Source: Bacteroidales bacterium M6 (lineage in GTDB: Bacteria; Bacteroidota; Bacteroidia; Bacteroidales; Muribaculaceae). From it: DNA of 47,346 nt. Where the stretch lies: assembly GCA_001689485.1 (NCBI GenBank), contig LUJQ01000039.1, positions 25,200 through 72,545 on the forward strand, written 5' to 3'. Position 1 is the stretch's first letter. Each line of letters begins with the position of its first letter. Positions 18,077-24,254 of the stretch are shown piece by piece. Under the pieces are notes generated by a model that worked only from the letters and a program-made list of their open reading frames with translations, was not told the origin of the DNA and searched no databases. Position numbers and translations under genes: made by a program.

Positions 18077-18252
18077 AGCCCGCCCCCTTTCCTGTTGGGG
18101 GCTGCATGCATGGGATTGGGTGCGGCCATGGTTGTTGCGATGTACCAGCGCACGATGGTACGGAGCCGGTAAGGGAGATTGGTGACTGCGGCAAAGGCTG
18201 TGCCGCTGACGGGGCGCTGCTGTGCAGACGCCAGTGTGATTGTTGCTTTCAT
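18073..18252 (-). CDS. Small basic protein behind leader L3
   Basis: A 59-aa Ala/Thr/Arg-rich peptide beginning MKATITLASAQQRPVSG; no domain recognised. Its first ~25 residues resemble the starts of the reading frames behind L1 and L2 (MK-A/T-T..., RP, AAVTN). It begins three bases after the a3 segment of L3 and ends in an ATGA overlap with paralogue 1. Same position in the operon as the 31547-31723 and 41037-41318 genes. Confidence 0.6.
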   Translation of the reverse strand: MKATITLASAQQRPVSGTAFAAVTNLPYRLRTIVRWYIATTMAAPNPMHAAPNRKGGGL

Positions 18253-18465
18253 TTCGGAAGTCTTTTAAAAATGAAACATTATATTGAAGCCGTGAGCGAG
18301 AACGTAAAAAGGTTCCGCTCCCCGTTGACTTCCACCTGATACAGGCAGCGGGCGCATTAACGCACCGCACGGGACGGAACCAATATTATCACTGCTGCCG
18401 GAAGCACAAAAAAGGCCAACGGCGTGAGCGGTCGGCGACACTGCCGCCTGTATCGTATGGAAGTC
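18253..18465 (-). ncRNA. Structured leader RNA L3
   Basis: Predicted transcript from about 18465 to the ATG at 18252. In order: a1 (begins GACTTCC, 18465-18459), a small hairpin, a GGC-T6-GC hairpin (18415-18404), b1 (GGTTCCGTCCC, 18381-18371), a2 (contains GGAAGTC, 18333-18327), b2 (GGGGAGCGGAACC, 18323-18311), U tract (18310-18306), a3 (GACTTCC, 18262-18256), ATG. a2 can pair with a1 (two 8-bp blocks) or with a3 (7 bp). b1/b2 form a terminator-like helix that brackets a2. It may yield a ~160-nt RNA by termination or read through to the small genes. Confidence 0.7.
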
Positions 18466-18588
18466 GCTGCAAAGATAGTGCTTCCAGTCGGAACGGCAAA
18501 ATGTTTTAAACGTTTTGTTGGTGACTGCGGCGCCCATCGAAGCCGGACGCATAGCGGCGCCTCTAAGCGCCATCGTTGTTGCTTTCAT
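18265..18588 (-). CDS. ORF behind leader L2, probably truncated small gene
   Basis: The frame starts MKATTMALRGAAMRPASMG two or three bases after a3 of L2 and can run 107 codons. After about 25 codons it enters the L3 promoter and leader, where it looks non-natural. The start resembles that of the 18073-18252 gene. I infer a tandem-duplication remnant whose first codons may still be translated; the full-length product is doubtful. Confidence 0.3.
   Translation of the reverse strand: MKATTMALRGAAMRPASMGAAVTNKTFKTFCRSDWKHYLCSDFHTIQAAVSPTAHAVGLFCASGSSDNIGSVPCGALMRPLPVSGGSQRGAEPFYVLAHGFNIMFHF
18470..18499 (-). promoter_or_regulatory. Promoter of leader L3
   Basis: TTG (18497-18499), 19-base spacer, TATCTTTG (18470-18477) on the minus strand. 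A near-perfect dyad (AAAACGTTT/AAACATTTT type) overlaps the -33 side. Confidence 0.75.
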
Positions 18589-18799
18589 TTCGGTGAACAA
18601 TTTAAAATGAAACGTTATGTTGGCTATGGGCGGGAACACAAAAAGGTTCCGCTCCCCGTTGTTCACCACCTGATACAGGCTGCGGGCGCATTAACGCACC
18701 GCACGGGACGGAACCAATATTATCACTGTTGCCGGAGGCACAAAAAAGGCCAACGGCATGAGCGGTCGGCGACATAACCGCCTGTATCGAATGGTGAAC
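18589..18799 (-). ncRNA. Structured leader RNA L2
   Basis: Same layout as L3: a1 (GTTCACC, 18799-18793), hairpins including GGC-T6-GTGCC (18751-18737), b1 (18715-18705), a2 (GGTGAAC, 18667-18661), b2 (18657-18645), U tract (18644-18640), a3 (GTTCACC, 18598-18592), ATG at 18588. b1 and b2 are identical to L3, but the 7-base a1, a2 and a3 cores all differ from L3 in a way that keeps every pairing. Confidence 0.7.
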
Positions 18800-18922
18800 A
18801 CCGCAAAGATAGTGCTTCCAGCCGGAACGGCAAAATGTTTTAAACATTTTGTTGGTGACTGCGGCGCCCATCGAAGCCGGACGCATAGGGGCGCTGTTGA
18901 GCGCCATCGTTGTTGTTTTCAT
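18602..18922 (-). CDS. ORF behind leader L1, probably truncated small gene
   Basis: Starts MKTTTMALNSAPMRPASMG three bases after a3 of L1 and can run 106 codons, but from about codon 26 it overlaps the L2 promoter and leader. As with the next frame downstream, only the first codons resemble the 18073-18252 gene. Treated as a duplication remnant. Confidence 0.3.
   Translation of the reverse strand: MKTTTMALNSAPMRPASMGAAVTNKMFKTFCRSGWKHYLCGVHHSIQAVMSPTAHAVGLFCASGNSDNIGSVPCGALMRPQPVSGGEQRGAEPFCVPAHSQHNVSF
18804..18833 (-). promoter_or_regulatory. Promoter of leader L2
   Basis: TTG (18831-18833), 19-base spacer, TATCTTTG (18804-18811). The palindrome AAAATGTTTaAAACATTTT overlaps its upstream edge and could be a repressor site. 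Confidence 0.75.
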
Positions 18923-19131
18923 TTTACTTGTATGGTTTGGCGTTATAGACAGAAAAACGGCTGTCATTTCCGTTGGTCGCCAAACCATACAAGTATTCTA
19001 CTCCGTAGAGCCGATAAATGTAACGGAAACAACAGCCGTAGCCGTTTATGTGTGGACACAAAAAATGCCCGATGAAATGTCGAGCCGATAACCGGACTTA
19101 ACGGGATAGAAATACTATCATATGGTTTGGC
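18923..19131 (-). ncRNA. Structured leader RNA L1
   Basis: From about 19131: a1 (CGCCAAACCATA, ending near 19120), a CCG/CGG hairpin followed by GGCTCGA, a T6-loop hairpin (19070-19054), b1 (19039-19023), a2 (17 bases, 18994-18978), b2 (18973-18957) followed by TTTTT, a3 (18942-18926), then AAA-ATG. a2:a3 is a perfect 17-bp complement, a1:a2 is 12 bp, and b1:b2 is 17 bp including two G-U pairs. The order a1-b1-a2-b2 means a1:a2 and b1:b2 interleave as a pseudoknot or compete. Confidence 0.75.
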
Positions 19132-19135
19132 GCTA

Positions 19136-19165
19136 CAAAGGTAGTGTAAATTCCTAAATCCACAA
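19136..19165 (-). promoter_or_regulatory. Promoter of leader L1
   Basis: TTG (19163-19165), 19-base spacer, TACCTTTG (19136-19143). The -33 TTG lies in the T tract of the R2 terminator, so termination of the tail operon and initiation of L1 are fused. Confidence 0.8.
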
Positions 19166-19237
19166 AAAAGCGGGAGCAAAATTTGCTCCCGCTTGACGCA
19201 TAGGGGTTGCGCGTCGTCAAACAAAAACAATCGTCTA
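19165..19237 (-). repeat. 3'-UTR repeat R2
   Basis: Second copy of the 73-base R1 element, here about 25 bases after the stop of the PI-PLC-like gene. It contains the same 16-base segment (19231-19216) complementary to the 17503-17676 leader, the TTGACG/CGTCAA stem and the GCGGGAGCA/TGCTCCCGC terminator hairpin. Confidence 0.8.
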
Positions 19238-19262
19238 GGATTGGGCTTTTTATAAATAGGGA

Positions 19263-19880
19263 TTACAGCCGGTCGAACAGGCATATGCGCTGCGACTGGT
19301 CGGCCACGGCATCGCCAAGAGCCGGGTGGTTATTGAGCCGCGCCCACAGCATGGGGCATAGTTTCCCCAGCAGCCGGGAATGCCACGGGCGGCGGCACAT
19401 AGAACCCACATGCTGGCCGATGCCGTCGCCTATGTCATCCCCGGCGAAGGCATGGAGGCGTTGCCATGTGGGCTTGTAGTTGCCGCCGATGAACGTCACC
19501 GACGGGTGGCGGCGTTCGAGCCACCGGCATGTCCATGCGAAAGCCTTCTGGTCGGCCTCGTCGCCTTTCTCCAGGATTACACGTATCACGGGGCGGTGCA
19601 GAATGCGTGCCAGCCCCGCGATTTCCGCCACCGGGTCGGCATTGACGGTGACCGGGCCGTGGGCAGAAAGCCAGCACGGCGCACCGCCGGGGCCGGCACC
19701 ACGGAACCGTGCGAACCTTATGTCGAACACATCCACACCCAGCGCCGGGTCGGCGGCCAGTTCCGACGGGCTGCGCCGCTGGCACCGCCACACGGGGATT
19801 AGCGGCCACCCCCACCATCCGAGGGGGCGGTAGGCCGTCATAGCGTTATGTGCGCCTATCCTCATGACTGTAAGCTGCAA
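19263..19880 (-). CDS. PI-PLC-like phosphodiesterase, tail-module protein
   Basis: A 205-aa product resembling the X domain of phosphatidylinositol-specific phospholipase C: MRIGAHNAMT (His11), VFDIRF (Asp53, Arg55) and LSAHG (His74) occupy the positions of the two catalytic histidines and the FDIR strand in that TIM-barrel family. It is shorter than a typical enzyme (~300 aa), and no signal peptide is seen. It is the last gene of the tail operon, after two tail-fibre genes, which suggests a virion-associated or host-envelope role. Assignment rests on motifs only. Confidence 0.55.
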   Translation of the reverse strand: MQLTVMRIGAHNAMTAYRPLGWWGWPLIPVWRCQRRSPSELAADPALGVDVFDIRFARFRGAGPGGAPCWLSAHGPVTVNADPVAEIAGLARILHRPVIRVILEKGDEADQKAFAWTCRWLERRHPSVTFIGGNYKPTWQRLHAFAGDDIGDGIGQHVGSMCRRPWHSRLLGKLCPMLWARLNNHPALGDAVADQSQRICLFDRL

Positions 19881-19886
19881 GCCGGG

Positions 19887-20771
19887 TCAGACGGCCGCCC
19901 GGAAGGTGATTTTTTTAGATGCGACGGTCACACCCCCGTATATGGTTCTGACCTTGGCCAGGGTCTGGGCATGCACGGTGACGGTGATGGCGGCCTCCCC
20001 TTTTGCGTTGTCGACCATCTCGCGGATGGACGCGTCGGAAAGGAGCGGGCAGGAGGCAAACGATATGTCGCATGCAAGCTGGTTGAGGTGCACGGTCTGG
20101 AGTTTCGGACACGCCATGAACATGTTCGCACAATTGATTGCGGGTTTGTTCAGCCTGATGCGCCCCCTGATTTCGGTAAGCTTCGCACATCCCCAGAAAC
20201 ACCCGTCAGCCCTTGCGGGGGCGACGTTGTCAGGCACGGCGGCCACCTCGACGGCGCAGTTGAGGAAGCGGTAGGCCCAGTCCCCGTCATCGCCGCGCAT
20301 GCCGCAGGCGGAAGGCATAACGAAGTTCGTCGGGATGTCCCTGCGTACCTGCCTCACGCCCCCGCCGGAAAGCGCCTCGCGGTCGGCAAATATCTTCTGG
20401 GCCTCGGTGAAGTCCAGGGTGACATCGTTGAGGTAATAACCCTCCACATAAAGTGTTGCCGGGTCATACTCATCTTCATAGGCATAATCGACAACGCCAC
20501 CCGCCGCCTCCCACATGAAGGCGAACACCAGTTCCGCCGACGTCATATTCGACAGCGCGGCCTCCGCCGCACTCAGACGCGTCTTGACCTTCTGCATGTC
20601 GGAAATCAGGGAATCCCCGTATGTCTCAAGCCTGGCAGTCCTGGTCCCAAGCGAACTTAAGGAGGTTTTGTTCGATGCGACATTGGTCTCCAACGATTTC
20701 ATCCTTGTGCCGAACAGCGACACCAGGCGCCTTAACGCCGTGGTGCCGAGATATTTCTTGGTCGTAGCCAT
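19887..20771 (-). CDS. Tail fibre-like protein with BspA-type repeats
   Basis: The 294-aa product starts MATTKKYLGTTALRRLVSLF, similar to the start of the next gene upstream. It has a coiled-coil region (about 20-75), a middle domain, and a C-terminal part with repeated Cys/Asn-rich leucine-rich units (FLNCAVEVAAVPD, FWGCAKLTEIRG, FMACPKLQTVHL, FASCPLLSD) like BspA/DUF285 surface repeats. Likely a trimeric distal tail fibre or receptor-binding protein. It lies 12 bases after the 20784-21902 gene. Confidence 0.65.
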   Translation of the reverse strand: MATTKKYLGTTALRRLVSLFGTRMKSLETNVASNKTSLSSLGTRTARLETYGDSLISDMQKVKTRLSAAEAALSNMTSAELVFAFMWEAAGGVVDYAYEDEYDPATLYVEGYYLNDVTLDFTEAQKIFADREALSGGGVRQVRRDIPTNFVMPSACGMRGDDGDWAYRFLNCAVEVAAVPDNVAPARADGCFWGCAKLTEIRGRIRLNKPAINCANMFMACPKLQTVHLNQLACDISFASCPLLSDASIREMVDNAKGEAAITVTVHAQTLAKVRTIYGGVTVASKKITFRAAV

Positions 20772-20783
20772 CGCGGTGCGCCG

Positions 20784-21902
20784 TTATGCCGTGGCAAGTT
20801 CGTTGTATATCGCATCTATTTCGGCGGCGGTCATTTCCACATATGTCACCCCCTCGAGTGCCGACACCTTGGTTTTAAGCGACGATATGTCGGTCTTGGC
20901 CGTGGAAATATCGCTTGATGCAGATGTTTTCCAAGTCTTGAGGGTTGAAATATCCGAAGAGGCGGTGCTTTTCCAGGTGTTTAGCGAGGCGATTGCATCG
21001 GCATTGGCCTTGCCCTTGTTTCCGGCATAGGCGGTCGACGAGGTCTCGCCAAGGGCTATGGAGGCGGAGATTTCCACGTAGGCAGTCCCGCCCCAGCGCC
21101 ACGTCTTGTTGTCGTTCTTGGACACATATATTTTGTTCACCTTCCCGGTTGCAGGGAATGCGGCCTTTGTATCAAACTCCAAAATGCATGGTGGCACCTG
21201 TGCTTCCGGGACTTTCCCTGTGGAATCAAGGGTCGCCATACCGTCCGGCTTGCCAATCTTCAATAGTTTCTGATTGGCCTCATTGATAAATTCAGACGCC
21301 CTGTCCTTCCATATATTGAGGTCTGTTATATCCTCCACGTTCTGTGCGCCTTTGTCACCGGGAAATGCCGTGTTAGCGGTAGTACCTAACGGGAGCTGCG
21401 ATGATGACAGTTTGCCGTTGGCATCGAGTGTCGCAAGACCGTTTGCCTTGGCCTTGGAATTGTTGATAGCAGCGATTGCATCGGCATTGGCCTTACCCTT
21501 GTTTCCGGCATAGGCGGTCGACGAGGTCTCGCCAAGGGCTATGGAGGCGGAGATTTCCACGTAGGCAGTCCCGTTCCAGCGCCACATCTTGTTGTCGTTC
21601 TTGGATACATATATTTTGTTCACCTTCCCGGTTGCAGGGAATGCGGCCTTTGTATCAAATTCCAAAATGCATGGTGGCACCTGTGCTTCCGGGACTTTGC
21701 CAGCAGAATCAAGGGTCGCAAGGCCGTTTGCCTTGCCTTTGGTAGTATTCAGGTCGTCTATCAGACCCAGCGCCGCCTCGGCACCCTGCCTCGCTTCATG
21801 TGCCATATCCCTTGTTGAGAGATTCAACTCATGATTATCAGCAATTTTTTTGAGAATCTCGGTGGCTGCCGCCTCACCTATGAATTTTTTTTTAGTTGCC
21901 AT
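20784..21902 (-). CDS. Tail fibre protein with internal duplication
   Basis: The 372-aa product begins MATKKKFIGEAAATEILKKI. It carries two nearly identical ~80-residue modules (about 61-140 and 221-300) starting ATLDSxGKVPEAQVPPC and including FPATGKVNKIYVSKNDNK, a carbohydrate-binding-like or fibre-shaft repeat. A further collagen-like/phage-fibre linker (KANGLATLDANGKLSSSQLP) separates them. The C-terminus is helical (repeated STLKTWKTSASSDIS). Likely a fibre shaft in the tail operon. Confidence 0.75.
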   Translation of the reverse strand: MATKKKFIGEAAATEILKKIADNHELNLSTRDMAHEARQGAEAALGLIDDLNTTKGKANGLATLDSAGKVPEAQVPPCILEFDTKAAFPATGKVNKIYVSKNDNKMWRWNGTAYVEISASIALGETSSTAYAGNKGKANADAIAAINNSKAKANGLATLDANGKLSSSQLPLGTTANTAFPGDKGAQNVEDITDLNIWKDRASEFINEANQKLLKIGKPDGMATLDSTGKVPEAQVPPCILEFDTKAAFPATGKVNKIYVSKNDNKTWRWGGTAYVEISASIALGETSSTAYAGNKGKANADAIASLNTWKSTASSDISTLKTWKTSASSDISTAKTDISSLKTKVSALEGVTYVEMTAAEIDAIYNELATA

Positions 21903-21951
21903 GATGTGATATTTAATTGTTCGGTTGGTGCTTTACATATATAGTAGCTTA

Positions 21952-22848
21952 TCATTGAAGGCCCGTATATATCCTCTCAATGTCTTCAGCCGTAAGCTCC
22001 GGTACTTCGGCCACGACCCCCTGTTCCAAAGCCGACAGGCGTCGCTCGAAGTCGGATATGTCGGGGGGATTCCCCCCGGAGGCACCCCATTCGCCCCAGT
22101 CGACGGTCAATGCAGGGGACGGCCCGGCTACCTGCCGCACCACCCCTTCACGAACCATAAGGGCGCCTTGTGCCAGCCTGTGCTGGGTGACGGTGTACGA
22201 CAACGCCCCGGGCATGGATGACGGATTCCGGGTGACAGCAAGCAATGCCAGCCCGTGGCCGGCCTCGCCGGACGAGACCCAGTAGAGGCCGGGGGTGATA
22301 ATCCCTTCCGCCCCGTCCTCGGTGACACGCCGCACGGGCATGCCGCCGTCGACAGCCCTGCATGCGTCATCGAACCTCTTGAAATCCACGGCCGACAGCA
22401 CGCCGTCGCGGTAGTCCGTGGCGGTATGCATGGGGGCCGTGTAGGTGCGGTCCCCAACCGTGCATAATTGCAGGTGCGCGGTCCCGTCATCCCCGTTGAA
22501 CATATGGATATGGACTATATCCATGTCCCTCAGACGGTCAAGCTTCGCCGCAAGGGTGGTGTCATCCGACATCCCTGCCAGGAATGCCAGGATTTCGTTG
22601 AAGTTGTCGATAGCCTCCGAGGCGTTTTCTCCGACCAGTGAATCAAAACGCGATATGGCCGCCGACAGTGTCGCACTTATACCATCCAGCCTGGAGCGAA
22701 GCGACGGCACATCGGCAGCGCTTTCGTATATCAGGCGCAGTGCCTCGGCCACCATGAGATTGGAGACACTTGCGGGTTCCTCGGCATCACGGATTACCTG
22801 GATAAGTGTGGAAACCGGTATGTTGGTTTGTTCTGGCATGACGTTCAA
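21952..22848 (-). CDS. Phage tail-module protein, unknown
   Basis: A 298-aa product with a helical, acidic N-terminal half (about 1-125) and a more beta-rich C-terminal half with a Pro/Gly/Trp linker (WGEWGASGGNPPD) and a final short coiled coil. No family recognised. The ATG overlaps the stop of the 22845 gene (four bases), so it is translated with the tail genes. A fibre-connector or baseplate-associated role is inference from position. Confidence 0.65.
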   Translation of the reverse strand: MNVMPEQTNIPVSTLIQVIRDAEEPASVSNLMVAEALRLIYESAADVPSLRSRLDGISATLSAAISRFDSLVGENASEAIDNFNEILAFLAGMSDDTTLAAKLDRLRDMDIVHIHMFNGDDGTAHLQLCTVGDRTYTAPMHTATDYRDGVLSAVDFKRFDDACRAVDGGMPVRRVTEDGAEGIITPGLYWVSSGEAGHGLALLAVTRNPSSMPGALSYTVTQHRLAQGALMVREGVVRQVAGPSPALTVDWGEWGASGGNPPDISDFERRLSALEQGVVAEVPELTAEDIERIYTGLQ

Positions 22849-24002
22849 TTGAATTGTTCTGAAAACTCATCGGAAAATACACGTGGCCTGATATGGCCTG
22901 CAACCCCGCCTATATCAGGTGTCTGATTCAGTTCTTCCTCAGGGAAGGAGAACCTGACGGTGACATTTACAGGTTTGGTAATACGGGCCTGGAATGACAA
23001 ACCGTCAACAACAGGTATCACACGGCGCGGGGGCAGTCCCTCACCTAGATACCACACCTCGTCCGAGGCAAGCATATCGCATAACAGCCCTATGTCGGTC
23101 TGACCTGTAAGGATGGCCTCTATCTCAAGATTCATACCCCGGCGCACACGGGTACGTGTCTTGACAAAATCATCGGTGAGGACATCATACTGCCTGAACC
23201 CCGTTGTGTCATCGTCAGAGCCGCCACCGAATGAGGGGAGCATCTTTCCCGTACCGGGAAGGTCGACGGCATCGACCACCCCCAGCGAGTTGCGGAACCA
23301 GAACCGGTAATGTTCCAACGATGCCGGGACAGCCTCGACCGCTATACGGCATGCAAACTTCCCGGCAACGGATATGTCGAAGAGGTTTGCAAGCACCCCG
23401 GCCGACAGGAAGAAATGCTTTCGCAGTGCGTTTATATCCAGCCACACGAGGGTGTTTTTTTCCGGGGCAGCCGAACACGTGTTCCCTCCGATGAGTTCCC
23501 GGACTTCTACGGCTGCCCCGGATGATATGAAGGCAAGCGGGCAGACCTCGGTCTCTTTCATGACTATACGCCATGAATGCGAGCGTGCGGTCAGGAAGAA
23601 ATTGCCTCTGCCTGAAAGGAAACGGCTTTGGAATGCATCCGTTCCTTCAAGGGCAAACAAGCGGTAATTCTGGAGCGAAATCCCGCCTTTTATCGCATAG
23701 AACCCCGAAGTCCAGTCCGCCTCGCCGTCGAGACCGGGGGACACCGAGACCGATACGAGCCTTTCCGACGCATCCCCCATGACTGAGAACACACCGTCTC
23801 CCTGCCATGGCACCGGCAGGTCAGGCACCATGGCCTCAAGCAGCTCTGACAGGTTGACCACCGCATCGCCCTCGACCATCCCCTCGAAAAACTCCTTTCC
23901 GGCCGAGACACGGTAGGTGGCATGCCCGTGGTTCTCAAAAACCAGTTGCACGGGATTACGGGTAAATGCAAACCCTGTCGGTGACACTTTCAGGCTAACC
24001 AT
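22845..24002 (-). CDS. Phage tail/baseplate protein, unknown
   Basis: A beta-rich ~385-aa product with no recognised domain. The start MVSLKVSPTGFAF (24002) is preferred over a Cys-rich extension of seven codons; either overlaps the preceding gene by a few bases. Placement between the 716-aa tail protein and the fibres suggests a distal-tail or baseplate component. Confidence 0.65.
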   Translation of the reverse strand: MVSLKVSPTGFAFTRNPVQLVFENHGHATYRVSAGKEFFEGMVEGDAVVNLSELLEAMVPDLPVPWQGDGVFSVMGDASERLVSVSVSPGLDGEADWTSGFYAIKGGISLQNYRLFALEGTDAFQSRFLSGRGNFFLTARSHSWRIVMKETEVCPLAFISSGAAVEVRELIGGNTCSAAPEKNTLVWLDINALRKHFFLSAGVLANLFDISVAGKFACRIAVEAVPASLEHYRFWFRNSLGVVDAVDLPGTGKMLPSFGGGSDDDTTGFRQYDVLTDDFVKTRTRVRRGMNLEIEAILTGQTDIGLLCDMLASDEVWYLGEGLPPRRVIPVVDGLSFQARITKPVNVTVRFSFPEEELNQTPDIGGVAGHIRPRVFSDEFSEQFN

Positions 24003-24213
24003 CGGCACGCATGTCAAACACATTAGACACTACCGACCCGTGGGATTCATACACGGCCTTACATCCGGCGAGAAATTCCGCACGCCATGCCGACGGGGTG
24101 GTCATGAACCTGAAAAAAGCATCAGTACCGCCGGCATGCGTCATCTTCCAATGCGCCAATAGCCCGGGTACGTCCCGAATCTGCGGAGCTGTCACTATGT
24201 TGTTGCTTTCCAT
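23995..24213 (-). CDS. Small tail-operon protein, unknown
   Basis: A 72-aa product (MESNNIVTAPQIRDVPGLLA...) with no recognised domain. It lies between the 716-aa tail protein and the 385-aa protein and overlaps the latter's start, consistent with a coupled structural operon. Confidence 0.6.
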   Translation of the reverse strand: MESNNIVTAPQIRDVPGLLAHWKMTHAGGTDAFFRFMTTPSAWRAEFLAGCKAVYESHGSVVSNVFDMRADG

Positions 24214-24254
24214 ACGGCAAAGTTCGCCACGTCATCACATACGGCAAAGGACAA

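Larger units (their letters stand above)
18253..18922 (-). repeat. Two tandem ~335-bp leader modules
   Basis: 18589-18922 and 18253-18588 are tandem copies with a period of 334-336 bases. Each holds the first ~25 codons of a small gene, a promoter and a leader RNA (L2 or L3). They are nearly identical except at the a1/a2/a3 specificity bases and near the start codon. Confidence 0.8.

Noticed and set aside
18253..18922. CRISPR-like or type III antitoxin repeat array
   Set aside because: Period of ~335 bases with coding starts and promoters inside each unit; no short repeats with spacers, no cas or toxN-like gene.
18253..19131. Leader array as a retron or diversity-generating retroelement RNA (inverted ends, hairpins)
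   Set aside because: No reverse transcriptase gene anywhere in the window and no template/variable repeat pair; the terminal segments touch a start codon instead.
18923..19131. Inverted repeats around L1 as an invertible phase-variation promoter
   Set aside because: The inverted pairs are only ~35 bases apart and enclose no promoter; the promoter lies outside both, and no invertase gene is adjacent.
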